A DNA stretch of 64,000 bases from an uncultured Ruminococcus sp. (GCA_947629455.1 CANRDT010000001.1:98888-162887); one strand, 5' to 3'. Positions 32,892-42,122 are shown, counted from the stretch's first letter. Program-made: numbers and translations. The notes: a model not told the origin generated them from the letters alone.

Positions 32892-33895
32892 TTTTCACCG
32901 CTCCCCTCCGGATCAAAATTCATAGCAAAGCGTTCCCATTCGCCAAGATCGTATGAGGTTTCCTTATTTTTAACGGGTTCATTCCTGCGTTTGGCTTTTC
33001 CGTCCGCAAATTTTCTGTCCTCTTCACTAACCTGCTCGGGAGTGGAAATATTCATTCCTGCCCACTTCCTTAAAATACCGTCGACATAACTGAATTTAAG
33101 TTCGTTCTTTGCGTCCATACACTTATCATAGGCTATCTCGAGCATTTCTGTCGTGAATCCCATAGAACGCCACTGCTCTATATATTCCTGCTGCCTTTTG
33201 GAAAGTTTTCCGCTCATGCCGAAAGCGGCGGCGGCTTTGTTAATAAACGAGCCGATCTCCGTCTGCTTAATTATTTCCGCCTCAACGTCCGCATAGGTAA
33301 CTATTCCGCGCTCGAACCAATCTTTGGCAACTCTTTCGATGTATGCCATTCTGTCCTTGCCGAGCTTGTGACAATATTCGCATATCATCAGGGCGGAGGC
33401 GGCGGAAAATCCGTAGTATTCATAGAGATTTATCAGGCTTGCCGTTTCAGATGCGTTGATCGTCCTGCCGAGAATCTTCTGGACATCGTGAGTCAGTTGG
33501 TGCAGATCGTCGCTGCTATTTATTTTATCGGAAAGATCTTTGGGGGAATACCTGACGACCGCTTTCGGCGGCATTTGTTTCTTTTCCTGCGGCGGCAGGG
33601 AATTTTCCTGACTTACAACAGCAGATGCAGGCAGTGCGACCGCCGTGCCGTTTTCCTCGGAAAGTGAAATTATCCCCTCTGCCGCCCAGTAAAGCAGAGC
33701 GTCCTTTACAACAGCCGAGTCAATTTTGAGAGCATTTGCTATCACATCGGTATCAAATATTTCCGAATCGCTGCAAAGAAGATACAGCAGCGTTTTTATG
33801 TACATTTCTTTGGCATCAGGAAGATATTTTTCCGCGATCACACACGGTATGCTGAAAAATCTTTTCTGTCTGCCGGGTATCACCCTATAGGTCAT
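32888..33895 (-). CDS. DnaD domain replication-initiation protein
   Basis: The 335-aa protein has an N-terminal winged-helix-like region (about 10-90, LYLLCSDSEIFDTDVIANAL...) and a C-terminal DnaD-like domain (about 130-200, INSSDDLHQLTHDVQKILGRTINASETASLINLYEYYGFS) followed by a second one (about 210-290, the YIEQWRSMGFTTEMLEIAYDKCMDAK block). DnaD remodels origin DNA and cooperates with the helicase loader encoded next. The start is ATG 33895, with GAGGG eight bases upstream; a GTG five codons earlier contains that site and is unlikely. Confidence 0.86.
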   Translation of the reverse strand: MTYRVIPGRQKRFFSIPCVIAEKYLPDAKEMYIKTLLYLLCSDSEIFDTDVIANALKIDSAVVKDALLYWAAEGIISLSEENGTAVALPASAVVSQENSLPPQEKKQMPPKAVVRYSPKDLSDKINSSDDLHQLTHDVQKILGRTINASETASLINLYEYYGFSAASALMICEYCHKLGKDRMAYIERVAKDWFERGIVTYADVEAEIIKQTEIGSFINKAAAAFGMSGKLSKRQQEYIEQWRSMGFTTEMLEIAYDKCMDAKNELKFSYVDGILRKWAGMNISTPEQVSEEDRKFADGKAKRRNEPVKNKETSYDLGEWERFAMNFDPEGSGEK

Positions 33896-33982
33896 TTTAT
33901 CAGCCCTCACTGATCAATATACTGATCTACAATTCTTACGTCGTGAAATTTTATGTTAGATAAAACAAGAAGTCCCGAGCGG

Positions 33983-34657
33983 TCATAAAGACATCATTTC
34001 TTTTTTTACATCACTGTCAAACTTTTCCAATGCATAGCGAAAAGCCGTTCTCGGCATTCGGGTATGATTCGCGATCAGATAATCCTTAACCGTATTCATA
34101 TCGACCTGCGAAAGGCATTTGAGCATCCAGCCATACCCCTTTTGAACCAGATCGTGCTTGTCCGACATCAAAAGATCTGATATGCTGAGCGGATCGATCC
34201 CGTTGTAGTCATTGTGCAGGATAGCCGGTATCAGTATTACTGCGGACGCGCGGCGAACCCAGAAATCATCGTCCGACGTCCAATTCTTCACCTTTGAAAA
34301 AAGACACTTATTCTGTCTGAGCAGTTCGCCAAAAGCATGGGTGCAAAAATCGTCGCAGTCGCCCCAGCCGCGAACATACCTTTTCAGCCACATATAAAAT
34401 ACATCGTATGTAGTTTCGGAATACTGCCGCCTTAACCTGTACGCCCAATCAAATGCGATCACGCCAAGCTCCCAATTATGACATTCCAGAAGTTCCTCAC
34501 ACAGTGAAAGCACGTTTGTGATCGACTTGTCATCTATCACTTTGTACAGCCGCGCGGATAGTTTTCTTATATCGCCGGTAACGATGTGTTTTCCTTGAGG
34601 GACTTTATCCTCCAGAGCTTTTATTTCTTCGACTGCCCGTTCAACTATAATATCCAT
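33983..34657 (-). CDS. DNA alkylation repair protein (AlkD-like)
   Basis: The 224-aa all-helical protein matches the AlkD/HEAT-like alkylpurine glycosylase family: the YRLRRQYSETTYDVFYMWLKRYVRGWGDCDDFCTHAFGELL segment carries the conserved Trp-Gly-Asp-x-Asp element, followed by WVRRASAVILIPAILHN and the DLLMSDKHDLVQKGYGWMLK repeat. AlkD excises bulky or charged N3/N7-alkylated purines by gripping the DNA backbone. It begins four bases after the DacF-like stop on the same strand. Whether it is an active glycosylase or one of the inactive relatives cannot be told. Confidence 0.85.
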   Translation of the reverse strand: MDIIVERAVEEIKALEDKVPQGKHIVTGDIRKLSARLYKVIDDKSITNVLSLCEELLECHNWELGVIAFDWAYRLRRQYSETTYDVFYMWLKRYVRGWGDCDDFCTHAFGELLRQNKCLFSKVKNWTSDDDFWVRRASAVILIPAILHNDYNGIDPLSISDLLMSDKHDLVQKGYGWMLKCLSQVDMNTVKDYLIANHTRMPRTAFRYALEKFDSDVKKEMMSL

Positions 34658-34661
34658 TGCG

Positions 34662-36065
34662 TCACTTCTTCATATACTTAAACTGGATATAAACGGCATA
34701 AGCCACCGTATATATCACTACAAGCATAATTATCGCATATATCGCGTATTTAAATTCCTTTGAACCGGGAAATGCCGCGGCTATCTGCAATTTAGCGGCA
34801 GTCTGTGAACGTTCCACCTTTGAAGTCGCAACAAGATCAACCGACGCGATAGTCTCCCCTGCATATACAAGCTGCAATTCTCCGAGTACGTCGCCCTTTT
34901 CGACGGGAGCGACAATATTATCCTTGACGATCACTTTCTTTTCGACCTGATCGGTAGAAAGCGTGTCCGGCCATAGCCGTGAAAATCCGCCTGCCGGTTT
35001 AAGATTCACATAATCCGCGCCGTCGCCAAATTCCACCTTTGCCTCCGTTATCTCACTGTTCGGATTGATAAAATCGGTGAGCGACAGCGAATTAAACGCC
35101 CATTCATAAAGACGTATATGGTCAAGACAGTTATAGTATACAACATCATTGGCATAAAGTGAATCGGGGTCAGCCTCACCGAGAGCCTTATCTGCGTCGG
35201 TCTTTTCCATAGGCGCACCCATTGTCACAAGCAGATAATTATACCCGTCATATGACGCGTAAGACGCAAGACAGCGACCCGCCTCGTCAAGAGTACCCGT
35301 TTTAATTCCCTTGGCGTATGAATAGTAATAATCCGTACCCGAATTAAGCAGATAATTTGTATTGTATATCGAAGTTCCGTCAGGGTGATAGTCGGTAGCC
35401 TCCATATCATAGCTCGGCATTGCGACAACTTCTCTGAACACGTCATACTTTTCAAGCAGATAACTGCACAGAATGGAAATATCCTTACAGCTCGAATAAT
35501 TCTGATCGGCAAAGAGTCCGTGCGCATTTGAAAAATGAGAGTTGACCATTCCGAGAGACTGCGCTTTTTCATTCATAAGCTCACAGAATCCCGAAATTGA
35601 GCCGCACATATTCACCGCGATGATATTTGCCGCCTCGCAGGAAGATGGCAGCATAAGCGCGGCAAGCAGTTCATAGTAATTGACCGATTCATACGGACGT
35701 ATATCTGCGGTCGACGCGCCTGTGCCGTAAAGCTCGTCAAAAGCCTCATTTCCTGCGGAAACATACGTCTGTTTCATCTCACGTTTATTTCCCTCAAATT
35801 CGTCGAGCATAACGCAGGCGGTCATAAGCTTGGTAAGCGACGCAGGGGTACGCTCCTGCTCACCGTTTATATCGACAAGCACCTCTTTGGTGTCAAGATC
35901 TATCATATATACCGATTCAGAATAGAGCGAAAGCGGTATAGGTTTGCCGTTATCATCATAACCCGACACAGGCGTAAAGGTCAGCGCAGACGCCGCGAAC
36001 GGTAAAATAATACTCAGCGTCAGCGCGATAACAACGCAAAAGCTGAATTTTCTCAGAGATCTCAT
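34662..36065 (-). CDS. D-alanyl-D-alanine carboxypeptidase (DacF/PBP5-like)
   Basis: The 467-aa precursor has a Sec signal (about 8-28), a serine carboxypeptidase domain and a C-terminal membrane anchor (about 440-462) after a beta-rich domain. The SxxK motif is TPASLTKLMTA, and the KTG motif is KGIKTGTLDEAG. The middle motif that is normally SxN reads SSCEAAN, with Cys at the Asn place. The enzyme trims D-Ala from pentapeptides and limits crosslinking. AAAGGA lies before the ATG. The following AlkD-like gene is four bases away, a tight pairing with no obvious functional link. Confidence 0.9.
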   Translation of the reverse strand: MRSLRKFSFCVVIALTLSIILPFAASALTFTPVSGYDDNGKPIPLSLYSESVYMIDLDTKEVLVDINGEQERTPASLTKLMTACVMLDEFEGNKREMKQTYVSAGNEAFDELYGTGASTADIRPYESVNYYELLAALMLPSSCEAANIIAVNMCGSISGFCELMNEKAQSLGMVNSHFSNAHGLFADQNYSSCKDISILCSYLLEKYDVFREVVAMPSYDMEATDYHPDGTSIYNTNYLLNSGTDYYYSYAKGIKTGTLDEAGRCLASYASYDGYNYLLVTMGAPMEKTDADKALGEADPDSLYANDVVYYNCLDHIRLYEWAFNSLSLTDFINPNSEITEAKVEFGDGADYVNLKPAGGFSRLWPDTLSTDQVEKKVIVKDNIVAPVEKGDVLGELQLVYAGETIASVDLVATSKVERSQTAAKLQIAAAFPGSKEFKYAIYAIIMLVVIYTVAYAVYIQFKYMKK

Positions 36066-36181
36066 ATCAAATATCCTTTCGGGATCAATATCAACATCGC
36101 AAAAAGCAATTAAACTTATATATCACAACGCTCCTCAGAGCCGCGAAGATCAATTTCCAAAAATATAAATTTTTTTGAAAT

Positions 36182-36275
36182 CTGTTATTCCCCTTGGGGG
36201 GAATAACAGCCTGTTTCAGTGTTATTTTTTCCGCCGCAGGCGGAGAAAATAACAAAAATGCCGTCATAATTATGA
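36182..36275 (+). repeat. Intergenic double-hairpin repeat, copy 4 (shortened)
   Basis: First hairpin: 36182-36193 with 36198-36209 (12 bp, CTGTTATTCCCC). After a spacer with CCTGTTTCAGT, the second is 36221-36235 with 36239-36253 (15 bp with one G-U pair, loop GCA). The typical AT-rich tail is lacking or highly degraded. It lies upstream of the DacF-like gene. Confidence 0.78.
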
Positions 36276-36320
36276 GATAAAAAACACTTTCATAAAAATG
36301 AACTCTGTATCTGATAGCCG

Positions 36321-37058
36321 TCAGACATTTTTTCGGTAGAGGTAACACCTGCCCTTTTTCCCCGAATGTACGACCGCTCCCAGCTTTTCAAGCAGATTGA
36401 GCGTTACCTGCGCAATATTGCGCCTGATACCTGCGGCAGCCGCGAAGTCAGCCGAAGTAAAATCCTGCGGAAGTTTATCGGGTATCAGCGAAAAATAATC
36501 CGCAGGCGCATTAAAATATATCTCGCCGTTAAGTGAAATGGGTATTTTATCATACTTGCAGGCGCTCTTTTTGGGATATTTCAGCTTTTCGTCAACAAGC
36601 CGTATCTCCTCGGTATCCATAAGACAGACGCAGACGCGAAGATTAGGATCGTCAAGGTACTCCCTGATCCTGTAAAGCTGCGGCATAACGTCGTAAACCG
36701 TACCCCTGCGCGGAGATTTGCGGCGGCTGATGTCTTTACCCGTCTGTAACGATACCCACATTATATATCTGTTCTGTTCTACCGGGAACACTATCGTAAC
36801 GTTACAGTATTCCAGAAAACGCCCGAGTTTTTTGTTAAGTCTTGCAAAGTTTCCGGTCTGCACCTCGATTATTCCGTTTTCGCCCGCAATATCCGCGATA
36901 AATCCGCCGATCGGTACTTCCTGATTTTCCTTGTTCGGTTCAAAATAATTTTTTAGGACTGCATGAACGGATTTTTCTTTCAGCGTGCCTATGCCTTCCC
37001 TGCTGCGGGAAGCCTCCGGTGTGATCTTCAGCGCGTTTTGAAATGCAGGATCGTTCAT
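36321..37058 (-). CDS. Uncharacterised protein with possible PD-(D/E)XK-like motif and C-terminal winged helix
   Basis: The 245-aa protein starts at ATG 37058 (GGAGG seven bases upstream). It shows GGFIADIAGENGIIEVQTGNF around residues 50-70: an Asp followed by an E-V-Q triad, as in PD-(D/E)XK nuclease-like folds where the usual Lys is Gln. A following segment RLNKKLGRFLEYCNVTIVFPV fits the alpha-beta core. The end (about 190-240, DFTSADFAAAAGIRRNIAQVTLNLLEKLGAVVHSGKKGRCYLY) reads as a winged helix. I infer a DNA- or RNA-binding nuclease-like protein but cannot name its role. It is monocistronic, 190 bases from the PrsA-like gene. Confidence 0.7.
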   Translation of the reverse strand: MNDPAFQNALKITPEASRSREGIGTLKEKSVHAVLKNYFEPNKENQEVPIGGFIADIAGENGIIEVQTGNFARLNKKLGRFLEYCNVTIVFPVEQNRYIMWVSLQTGKDISRRKSPRRGTVYDVMPQLYRIREYLDDPNLRVCVCLMDTEEIRLVDEKLKYPKKSACKYDKIPISLNGEIYFNAPADYFSLIPDKLPQDFTSADFAAAAGIRRNIAQVTLNLLEKLGAVVHSGKKGRCYLYRKNV

Positions 37059-37187
37059 TTTCAGTCCTCCGCAGACAGTTCTTATAAAAATTATAACAGA
37101 ACCGTTAAAATTAGTCAACCGCATTTTGCACATTATACCGAGGACGAGCGGCGGTTTGTTTGTGTGAAATTGCCAGTCGCGAAAAAA

Positions 37188-37224
37188 ATGAGCCGCTTTT
37201 TCGGATCTACCCGTCAAAAGCGGC
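37188..37224 (-). terminator. Terminator after the PrsA-like gene
   Basis: Stem GCCGCTTTT (37192-37200) with AAAAGCGGC (37216-37224); minus strand continues TCATTTTTTT. It lies about 25 bases behind the stop codon. Confidence 0.75.
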
Positions 37225-37248
37225 AAATGTTCGCTAAAAGACAGCCTG

Positions 37249-38490
37249 TCAGGTGATACTGTCTATAGTAAGTTTATCGAAATAATCGCTGTACTGAACG
37301 TCCATTTCGTCGATAATACCCGTATAAAGCTCAGTGATCTTGGGATAATCGTACTCCGAGATCATACTGTCTATATTTTCCTCGACATAATCCATATCCA
37401 CCGGCAGACGCTTGATAATGAACCAGCCGTAGCTTTCGGATTCGACAAGATCGCTGACTTCGTTTTCATCGAGTTCAAAGGCGGCTTTCTTAAATTCCTC
37501 CACAAATGAAGTATCCTGATTTACATAGTATCCCTCGGGCGACTGCTCCATACCGGGATCCCAGCCGTATTCCTTTATCAGTTCGGAGAAATCTTCGCCC
37601 GAATCGGCTTTTTCCTTGACCTCTTCGGCAAGTTTTTTAGCCTCGTCGCGGCATTTTTCCTGATCTTCCTCGGAAAGCGCGTTAAAAGCGGTCTTCTTTG
37701 CGGTCAGCTTGTCCGAGAGGGACATACTGTCGTAGCTGTCAAGAGTATCCTCGTCGGTTATCTCAGCCTGACATTCATACGGTATAAGAATATGAACGAC
37801 TCTCGAGTACTGCTCCTTATCCTGAACGATCTTTTTGAAATCGTCCTTCTTGGTAGCATATTTTCCCTCGTTAGTCAGCAATGTAGATTCGATCTTATTG
37901 TACAACGTGCTGAGCTCCAGCATTTTTCTGTAAAGATCCTCCGTGAGGTACGAGCTTTTCAGTTGTGTGAGATACTGCTCCTCGGTCGAAACGGAATCTT
38001 TTGATTGCTGGATAAGGTCGTCAACGTTTTTCTCGTCCTCGTCGGTAAGCTCTATACCGTTTTCCTCTGCAAGATGATATGTTACAAATTCCTGTTTTAT
38101 CTGGAATACCGTATCGGTAAGGAGCATATCAAAGCCGCCGTCGGTCGATCTTACGTCGTCGATAGTAGCGCCGTAGTTCTGATAATACAGATTAAGAACG
38201 TAATAATAGTAATATCTGAAAGTATCAAAATCAACGTCGATACCGTCGATAGTACACATCACAAGACCGTCGGTATCCACCTTTTCGCCGTCAATGGTAA
38301 GAGAAGGCTCGGCAGGTACAGCCGAATCGCCGCTGTCATCTGCTGCCGAAACGTCCGCCGCGGACTGATCCGACGCACCGCTCTGAGAGGACGCGCCCGA
38401 CGACGAGCTGTCATTATTGCCTGCGCAGGAAGTAAAAGAGGCGGCAGTCAGCGTAAGAGCCAATAAAATAGCCGATATTTTTTTAAACAT
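37249..38490 (-). CDS. PrsA/SurA-like peptidyl-prolyl isomerase lipoprotein
   Basis: The 413-aa precursor has a lipoprotein signal (ILLALTLTAASFTSC, Cys at about 21) and a Ser/Ala/Asp-rich linker. The SurA-like N-terminal chaperone region (about 75-220) is followed by a parvulin-type rotamase domain (about 225-370: YSRVVHILIPYEC, then EYGWDPGMEQSPEGYYV, AFELDENEVSDLVES and YGWFIIKRL). PrsA folds exported proteins at the membrane-wall interface. The protein is very acidic. GGAAGG precedes the ATG. No obvious secretion gene is nearby. Confidence 0.88.
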   Translation of the reverse strand: MFKKISAILLALTLTAASFTSCAGNNDSSSSGASSQSGASDQSAADVSAADDSGDSAVPAEPSLTIDGEKVDTDGLVMCTIDGIDVDFDTFRYYYYYVLNLYYQNYGATIDDVRSTDGGFDMLLTDTVFQIKQEFVTYHLAEENGIELTDEDEKNVDDLIQQSKDSVSTEEQYLTQLKSSYLTEDLYRKMLELSTLYNKIESTLLTNEGKYATKKDDFKKIVQDKEQYSRVVHILIPYECQAEITDEDTLDSYDSMSLSDKLTAKKTAFNALSEEDQEKCRDEAKKLAEEVKEKADSGEDFSELIKEYGWDPGMEQSPEGYYVNQDTSFVEEFKKAAFELDENEVSDLVESESYGWFIIKRLPVDMDYVEENIDSMISEYDYPKITELYTGIIDEMDVQYSDYFDKLTIDSIT

Positions 38491-38768
38491 AATTTAATTC
38501 CTTCCGTAATATTAATTGCGTGCGCCGTCATAATTCCAAAGCATAATAATACGCACAGTAAACATTATAGTACGCTAATGTGTTTATCCTGTGACAAATA
38601 TTTTAATTTTTTAGATTTGAGGTGTTTAACAGAATGAATTTGCCGCATAATTCACATTTTTGTATTGAAAAAAGAATATAAATGAGTTATCATATTGATA
38701 CAATACAAAAAAGTACGAAAATCAATTTTCAACTTTGTGAAAGCTGTTTTCTCATCATTGGCAATAAT

Positions 38769-38925
38769 AGTCAGTTTCGGGTGTATATTCTCCGCCAACG
38801 GCAGAGAATATACCATTAAATTATTTTTCCTCGCCTGCGGCGAGGAAAAATAACAAAAATATGCATTATCCGGCGAAATTAACTATCCTGAACCAAAATT
38901 GCTTACACAAAATTGATCTCTTTGA
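38769..38925 (+). repeat. Intergenic double-hairpin repeat, copy 5
   Basis: Hairpin 1: 38783-38796 with 38800-38813 (one mismatch, loop AAC). Linker CATTAAA. Hairpin 2: 38821-38835 with 38839-38853 (15 bp, loop TGC). The tail ends TTGCTTACACAAAATTGATCTC. A TAGTCAGTTTCGGGT spacer precedes it, similar to the CCTGTTTCAGT of copy 4. It fills much of the 452-base gap between the divergent PrsA-like and GDPD genes. Confidence 0.85.
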
Positions 38926-38942
38926 ATGAAAGGTGAATGTCA

Positions 38943-39692
38943 ATGAACAAAGTGGATAAGGTCGGTTTCGGCAAATACATCGCTCACAGGGGACTTCACG
39001 GCAGGAACGTTCCCGAAAATTCGCTCGGAGCGTTCCGTGCGGCGGTAAAAGCAGGAATTGCCGCAGAGCTTGACGTTCAGCTTACAAAAGACGGCAGGTT
39101 GATGGTGTTCCATGATAAAGACCTGATGAGAATGTGCGGAGTTGACGCTCTGCTGAGGGATTTCACATATGCACAGCTGAAAGCTTTTCGTCTGAAAGAC
39201 AGCGATTGGGAGATACCCTTGCTGTTGCAGGTGCTTAAAGAGGTCGACGGCAAAATTCCGCTGCTTATCGAGCTGAAAAATTATTCCCCCGTCTGGACGA
39301 TAGAAAAACGCGTTTTTACACTGCTTGAGGATTACGACGGCAGTTATGCGGTGGAAAGCTTTAACCCCGTATCAATGCTCTGGTTCAGACTGTATGCGCC
39401 CAATGTTTGCAGAGGGCAGCTTATCTCCACATGGGGAAAGAAAGACGATCCCCTGCTCAGGCGGATATGCGCATTCCCCATAGTGTGGAGGACTATCTGC
39501 AAGCCTGATTTCATAGCCTGCGATCTGCGCTCGGTAACTCTGAAAGCTGCATTTGAGGCTGCGAACGCAAACGCCGATCTGTTTACCTGGACGGCAAACA
39601 ACAAGGAACTGTTAGAGAGTGCGGCGCAGTTTTCGCGCTGTGTGATAGGAGAAAACTTCCCTGCTGATACCGATCTCAAAGAAAAAGCATAA
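38943..39692 (+). CDS. Glycerophosphodiester phosphodiesterase
   Basis: The 249-aa TIM-barrel protein carries the GDPD signatures: AHRGLHGRNVPENSLGAF (catalytic His and Arg with the HRG..PEN element), AELDVQLTKDGRLMVFHD (Glu-x-Asp metal ligands and second catalytic His), and LLIELKNYS. It hydrolyses glycerophosphodiesters to glycerol 3-phosphate and an alcohol. No signal peptide, so probably cytoplasmic. The start is ATG 38943 with AAAGGTG seven bases upstream; the ATG two codons earlier is too close to that site. A terminator follows. Confidence 0.9.
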   Translation: MNKVDKVGFGKYIAHRGLHGRNVPENSLGAFRAAVKAGIAAELDVQLTKDGRLMVFHDKDLMRMCGVDALLRDFTYAQLKAFRLKDSDWEIPLLLQVLKEVDGKIPLLIELKNYSPVWTIEKRVFTLLEDYDGSYAVESFNPVSMLWFRLYAPNVCRGQLISTWGKKDDPLLRRICAFPIVWRTICKPDFIACDLRSVTLKAAFEAANANADLFTWTANNKELLESAAQFSRCVIGENFPADTDLKEKA

Positions 39693-39701
39693 CAAGTACA
39701 A

Positions 39702-39731
39702 TACCGCACGGCTTTTAAAACTCGTGCGGTA
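39702..39731. terminator. Terminator between GDPD and TSCPD genes
   Basis: Stem TACCGCACG (39702-39710) with CGTGCGGTA (39723-39731) followed by CTTTT. It can serve the GDPD gene and, less strongly, the convergent TSCPD gene. Confidence 0.75.
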
Positions 39732-39739
39732 CTTTTGAT

Positions 39740-39985
39740 CTACTTTACAGACTGAAGCGCCATTGCCAGCTGAGCCGGACAGGAAGTTCCCCTGCCGTTG
39801 CAGTCAATGTCTTTAAGGCGTTCGATAACGTCATCGACTTTCATACCGACTACGAGCCTTGCGACTCCCTGCGTGTTGCCGTTGCAGCCGCCTATGAACT
39901 GAACGCTCTTTACTATTCCGTCCTCGACCTCCAGATCTATCTGTCTGGAGCATACTCCGTGAGTTTTGTAGCTTATTTTCTGCAT
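39740..39985 (-). CDS. TSCPD domain protein (TIGR03905-like)
   Basis: The 81-aa protein matches the small stand-alone TSCPD group: YKTHGVCSRQIDLEVEDGIVKSVQFIGGCNGNTQGVARLVVGMKVDDVIERL...GTSCPAQLAMAL. The TSCPD fold also occurs at the end of class II ribonucleotide reductases, where Cys residues take part; here the four cysteines (GVCS, GGCNG, DIDCNG, TSCPAQ) are conserved-looking and may bind metal or act in redox. Biological role unknown. AGGAGG precedes the ATG. Confidence 0.85.
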   Translation of the reverse strand: MQKISYKTHGVCSRQIDLEVEDGIVKSVQFIGGCNGNTQGVARLVVGMKVDDVIERLKDIDCNGRGTSCPAQLAMALQSVK

Positions 39986-40039
39986 AATTATTCCTCCTGT
40001 TTTTTTAATCGTTTATATTTATGTTCCGCTCCGTCCGCT

Positions 40040-40912
40040 TTATTCGCTTTTCGGAACAGCCCTCATCTTTGACTTCTGTTCGTTTATCTGTATAAGCTTT
40101 AAAAGCTTGTCAAGATTTTCGCCGTCGGTAGTCATACTTCCGATATGGACGGCTTTTTCATTGTACAGTCCGTGAAAATCCGAACCGCCCGTCTGTATAA
40201 GTCCGTTGCTTTGCGCAAAATCCGCAAGCGATCTTCTCATATCCTCGTCTGCGGAATAATGATAGACCTCAACGCCGTCAAGCTTTCCTTTTTCGGTAAG
40301 CTCATGCAGCAGATCTATATTATCGAACATATAAGGATGAGCCATAACTGCGATACCCTTTGAGGAATGGATAAGATCGAGCACAAAATTCACATCGGGA
40401 TATTCTCTTGTCACCAGACATTCGCCGTCAGGATATTTGAACAACTCATCGTTCACTCTGCCGTAAAGCTCGGTAGCGTAGCCGTAATTGACGAGCGCAC
40501 GCATTATATGCTGCTTGTAAATGCTTTTTGAGCCTTTCGTATACATTCTTACCGCGTCCTGCGGTATAGGGTATCTTTCCATGACCTTTGAGATCATATC
40601 CTTTGCACATTCCGTCCTGATCGTGCAGGATTTAAGACAAAGACCCTCCAGCCTGTCCGGTTTCTGCGGAGCGTAGCACAGTATATGAACTTTCTGATTT
40701 CGTGCGCGATCCCACGCGGAAAGCTCGACAGCAGGAATGACCCTTACACCGTACCTCTCTCCCAGAATATGAGCGCGGTTGGCTGACGAAAGAGTGTCGT
40801 GATCGGTAATGGCAAGATAATCCATACCCATTCTTTTAGCCTGAGCTATCACCTCTTCAATTCCCAGTGAACCGTCCGATAATGTTGTGTGGCAATGCAG
40901 ATCGCCTACCAT
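40040..40912 (-). CDS. PHP domain metal-dependent phosphoesterase
   Basis: The 290-aa protein begins at ATG 40912 (GGGAGG about nine bases upstream) and opens with the PHP signature MVGDLHCHTTLSDGS, then YLAITDHDTLSSANRA, the VIPAVELSAWD motif and late GIAVMAHPYM and GSDFHG motifs. These His and Asp residues coordinate the metals of the PHP TIM-like barrel. Relatives include RNase AM (YciV/TrpH) and 3',5'-nucleoside bisphosphate phosphatases, so a role on RNA 5' ends or pAp is possible but not shown. It is 155 bases downstream of the RluA paralogue on the same strand. Confidence 0.87.
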   Translation of the reverse strand: MVGDLHCHTTLSDGSLGIEEVIAQAKRMGMDYLAITDHDTLSSANRAHILGERYGVRVIPAVELSAWDRARNQKVHILCYAPQKPDRLEGLCLKSCTIRTECAKDMISKVMERYPIPQDAVRMYTKGSKSIYKQHIMRALVNYGYATELYGRVNDELFKYPDGECLVTREYPDVNFVLDLIHSSKGIAVMAHPYMFDNIDLLHELTEKGKLDGVEVYHYSADEDMRRSLADFAQSNGLIQTGGSDFHGLYNEKAVHIGSMTTDGENLDKLLKLIQINEQKSKMRAVPKSE

Positions 40913-41067
40913 AGCATATATCCTCCCAAAATCCCAACTTTTCCAAATCGTAAATATCCAGTAAATATTATAACATAATCTGACAAAAAAATCAAGTGAT
41001 TTTGTAAATATTGACCAAGAGCGAAAGTCATACCGTAAATATTCACAAATCAAAATAAATATATCCG

Positions 41068-42042
41068 TCACTTTGCACAATTCTTAGATTCAAAAAGCTT
41101 TGTGAACCACACGCCGTCAAGGGTGAATATCCTGCCGTTAAGATATTCAAGGCAGCCTGAGTCGGTGGTAAAATCAAATTGCAGACTGTAAGAGCAAAGC
41201 GCCTGTGTCTTTATATTATATTCCCTGTTAATACGGTTTATTCCGTATTTGCCGTCGCCAAGCAGCGGATAGCCGACAAACGCAAGATGCGCCCTGATCT
41301 GATGTGTTCTGCCGGTAATGAGTTCAACTTCAAGCAGCGCGATGTTACGGCTCTTGTCGGTTTTCAGGACTTTATATTTAGTTATCATCGTCCTGCTGCC
41401 CGGGACTTTTTTTGAAAACACTCTGACGGTCGATGAGTTTTCGTCCTTGATATGGTAAGCGGTAAGCGTATCGGCGTTTTTGGGAGGTATGCCGACAGTC
41501 ACGCACAGATATTTTTTGTGCAGCTCGCGGTCTTTTATTTTCTGATTGAGTATCCGCAGGCTCTCGGCATTCTTCGCGCAGATAACTATGCCGCTCGTGT
41601 TGCGGTCTATGCGGTTGCAGAGCGCGGGAGCAAAGGAGTTTTCCGCCGCAGGATCGTATTCACCTTTTTCATAAAGATAATGTTTCACGCGGTTTATCAG
41701 CGTATCTACCGCACCGCTGTCGTCCTCGTGAACGACAAGACCGCATTTTTTATCGAGAAGTATAATATTTTCGTCCTCGTAAACTATACCGAGCGAAGTT
41801 GGAGCATAAAGAAAATCGGACGCAATATCCCCTCCGCCGAAAAATTCGTCGTTGATATAAAGCTGCATAACGTCCCCCTCGGCAAGCCGTGTGGATATTT
41901 CGCAGCGTTTGCCGTTAAGCTTTATCCTTTTAAGCCTGATATACTTATACAAAAGATTCTTCGGCAGCAGCGGCGCAGCTTTGCCGATAAACTTATCCAC
42001 TCTCTGACCGCTGTCATTGCGGTTGATAACAAATTCTTTCAT
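41068..42042 (-). CDS. RluA family pseudouridine synthase (second copy)
   Basis: The 324-aa protein has an N-terminal S4-like segment (KYIRLKRIKLNGKR...LAEGDVMQLYI, about 30-65) and the RluA catalytic domain with LCNRIDRNTSGIVI, catalytic Asp at 146, and ELITGRTHQIRAH. It is clearly distinct from the lspA-linked copy at 6347-7252, and resembles RluC-type enzymes modifying 23S rRNA; the target uridines cannot be read from sequence. GGGAAAGAG precedes the ATG. Confidence 0.9.
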   Translation of the reverse strand: MKEFVINRNDSGQRVDKFIGKAAPLLPKNLLYKYIRLKRIKLNGKRCEISTRLAEGDVMQLYINDEFFGGGDIASDFLYAPTSLGIVYEDENIILLDKKCGLVVHEDDSGAVDTLINRVKHYLYEKGEYDPAAENSFAPALCNRIDRNTSGIVICAKNAESLRILNQKIKDRELHKKYLCVTVGIPPKNADTLTAYHIKDENSSTVRVFSKKVPGSRTMITKYKVLKTDKSRNIALLEVELITGRTHQIRAHLAFVGYPLLGDGKYGINRINREYNIKTQALCSYSLQFDFTTDSGCLEYLNGRIFTLDGVWFTKLFESKNCAK

Positions 42043-42122
42043 ACTCTTTCCCGTTTCTCAAAAATAATTTTATCCATAAGGTATATATGGATTATAGCAC
42101 ATATCCTCGCAATTTTCAAGTG

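Noticed and set aside
36091..36348. Open frame across the copy 4 palindromes
   Set aside because: It is generated by the repeat, is low complexity, and overlaps the end of the better supported gene at 36321.
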